A DNA stretch of 5,797 nt from JACQRW01 sp964371935 (GTDB taxonomy: Bacteria; Patescibacteriota; Minisyncoccia; Sungbacterales; HO2-52-23), in contig CAYJOT010000037.1 in NCBI GenBank assembly GCA_964371935.1, forward strand, positions 1 through 5,797, written 5' to 3'. Of the stretch, positions 5,238-5,797 are shown piece by piece. How positions within the stretch are numbered: position 1 is the first letter of the stretch; every line of letters starts with the position of its first letter. Made by a program: the position numbers and the translations under genes. The notes beneath the pieces were generated by a model that saw nothing but the letters and a program-made list of their open reading frames with translations, made no database searches and was not told where the DNA came from.

Positions 5238-5648
5238 ATGACAACAACCATTGAACGAACATATTTGCGTACGAATCTGCCGGAGGTGCGGCCTGGGGAT
5301 TTGGTGCGCGTACATCAGAAAATCAAGGAAGGCGACAAAGAGCGCATCAGCGCTTTTGAAGGCCTGGTGATCGCGACCAAGCATGGAACCGGTATTTCCG
5401 CAACGCTCACCGTCCGTAAAGTAATGGACGGCATCGGCGTGGAGCGCGTGTTTCCGATCCACTCCCCGCGCATTGACAAGATCGAGGTCATACGCCGTTC
5501 AAAGGTGGGACGCGCGAAACTCTATTACATCCGCGACAAAGCCGCCCGCGAGGTACGGCGCAAAATGCGCACGCTCCGGCTGGAAACTCCCACTGCGACA
5601 TCAGAGGAACAAACAAACGAAGTCAAGGTAGCCGCGCCAACCGAATAG
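5238..5648 (+). CDS. rplS: 50S ribosomal protein L19
   Basis: A 136-residue large-subunit ribosomal protein located near the 30S interface. The family's conserved blocks are all present: RPGDLVRVH (18-26), ISAFEGLVIATKHG (37-50), LTVRKVMDGIGVERVFPIHSP (57-77) and VGRAKLYYIRD (90-100), then a basic helix (AAREVRRKMRTL). Compared with E. coli L19 (115 residues) the N-terminal helix is a few residues shorter. A non-conserved, largely acidic and polar tail of about 20 residues (117-136) is added at the C-terminus. ATG 5238 is chosen because conservation begins just after it; extending the frame upstream to 5043 would run through the pseudouridine synthase gene and give no family match. In many bacteria rplS follows rpsP-rimM-trmD; here it follows a pseudouridine synthase and precedes tRNA-Leu, apparently as its own transcription unit. 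Confidence 0.97.
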   Translation: MTTTIERTYLRTNLPEVRPGDLVRVHQKIKEGDKERISAFEGLVIATKHGTGISATLTVRKVMDGIGVERVFPIHSPRIDKIEVIRRSKVGRAKLYYIRDKAAREVRRKMRTLRLETPTATSEEQTNEVKVAAPTE

Positions 5649-5654
5649 TTGGCG
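5635..5654 (+). terminator. Hairpin across the rplS stop codon (weak terminator or processing signal)
   Basis: CGCCAAC (5635-5641) pairs perfectly with GTTGGCG (5648-5654) around the loop CGAATA, and a G-U pair (5634-5655) could extend it. The TAG stop (5646-5648) lies in the loop and first pair. Only TT follows, so it lacks the U-tract of an intrinsic terminator. The tRNA begins six bases later, so the hairpin may instead mark the boundary for RNase processing of a shared rplS-tRNA transcript. Confidence 0.4.
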
Positions 5655-5660
5655 TTCTGC

Positions 5661-5747
5661 GCGCGGGTGACGTAATTGGTAGCCGTGCAAGCTTGAGGGG
5701 CTTGTGCCCGCAAGGGCGTGGAGGTTCGAGTCCTCTCCCGCGCACCA
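5661..5747 (+). tRNA. trnL(gag): tRNA-Leu, anticodon GAG
   Basis: A complete class II tRNA, 87 bases including an encoded CCA. The acceptor stem GCGCGGG (5661-5667) pairs fully with CCCGCGC (5737-5743), followed by discriminator A5744 and CCA. The D arm carries GGTAG (5678-5682), with an A10-U25 type pair at its base. The anticodon stem CAAGC/GCTTG (5688-5692, 5700-5704) closes loop TTGAGGG with anticodon GAG at 5695-5697, which reads CUC and CUU. The long variable arm has stem GCCC/GGGC (5706-5709, 5714-5717) capped by GCAA, the class II feature expected for leucine. The T stem GGAGG/CCTCT (5720-5724, 5732-5736) has one G-U pair around TTCGAGT. It starts 12 bases after the rplS stop and is probably cotranscribed with it. 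Confidence 0.97.
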
Positions 5748-5797
5748 GAATGGAACTTAGCGGTTGAGAACCAACCAAGGAGTGGGCGTGCCGTAGG

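Noticed and set aside
4499..5251. 250-codon minus-strand open frame opposite the pseudouridine synthase
   Set aside because: The plus strand holds all RluA-family motifs. The antisense frame is a by-product of GC-rich codon bias, with low-complexity Gly/Ala-rich translation and no family signature.
5777..5796. AAGGAG followed by GTG as the start of a new gene
   Set aside because: GTG at 5788 is followed by CCG and then TAG, so the frame closes at once; the GTG at 5782 is in the same closed frame.
1..5797. CRISPR array, insertion sequence, transposase, toxin-antitoxin or phage genes
   Set aside because: No regularly spaced direct repeats, transposase motifs, terminal inverted repeats flanking a gene, or phage-type proteins are visible; the palindromes noted are isolated.

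Overview
The window is a compact, almost wholly plus-strand bacterial segment with seven protein genes, one complete tRNA gene and the 3' end of another. TGA is used as stop in five genes, each at the natural end of its family, so UGA-recoded lineages are excluded. Very tight packing (three ATGA stop/start overlaps), few Shine-Dalgarno signals, and an imperfect hairpin repeat of a kind I recall from uncultivated bacterial genomes suggest a small-genome lineage such as the Candidate Phyla Radiation (Patescibacteria). That placement is inference; no phylogenetic marker other than L19 is present.

Region 1 (1-1447): the T arm, acceptor strand and CCA of a tRNA, a 131-base leader with competing inverted repeats, and an AT-rich gene for a type I phosphodiesterase/nucleotide pyrophosphatase-like metalloenzyme with all predicted catalytic residues. 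Its base composition (about 28-43% GC in rows counted by hand) differs sharply from everything downstream (about 60% in counted rows). With its position beside a tRNA, this suggests acquired DNA.

Region 2 (1448-3471): a redox pair. An FAD-dependent pyridine-nucleotide-disulfide-type oxidoreductase overlaps by ATGA a membrane-anchored DsbA-like thioredoxin-fold protein with a CPFC active site. An 18-base palindrome sits in frame inside the oxidoreductase gene.

Region 3 (3472-5224): after a 56-base hairpin repeat comes a three-gene cluster joined by two ATGA overlaps: a two-domain ECF-type sigma factor, a 118-residue two-helix membrane protein that I do not recognise and that occupies the place of an anti-sigma partner, and an RluA-family RNA pseudouridine synthase.

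Region 4 (5225-5797): rplS (ribosomal protein L19), apparently driven by a promoter inside the end of the pseudouridine synthase gene whose predicted transcription start falls on the start codon (leaderless). A hairpin spans the rplS stop codon, and tRNA-Leu(GAG) follows 12 bases after it. The last 50 bases hold no identifiable gene, though the final 16 could begin another tRNA. No clearly new system can be proven here. The best candidates for follow-up are the sigma/membrane-protein pair, the in-frame palindrome and the leaderless rplS.
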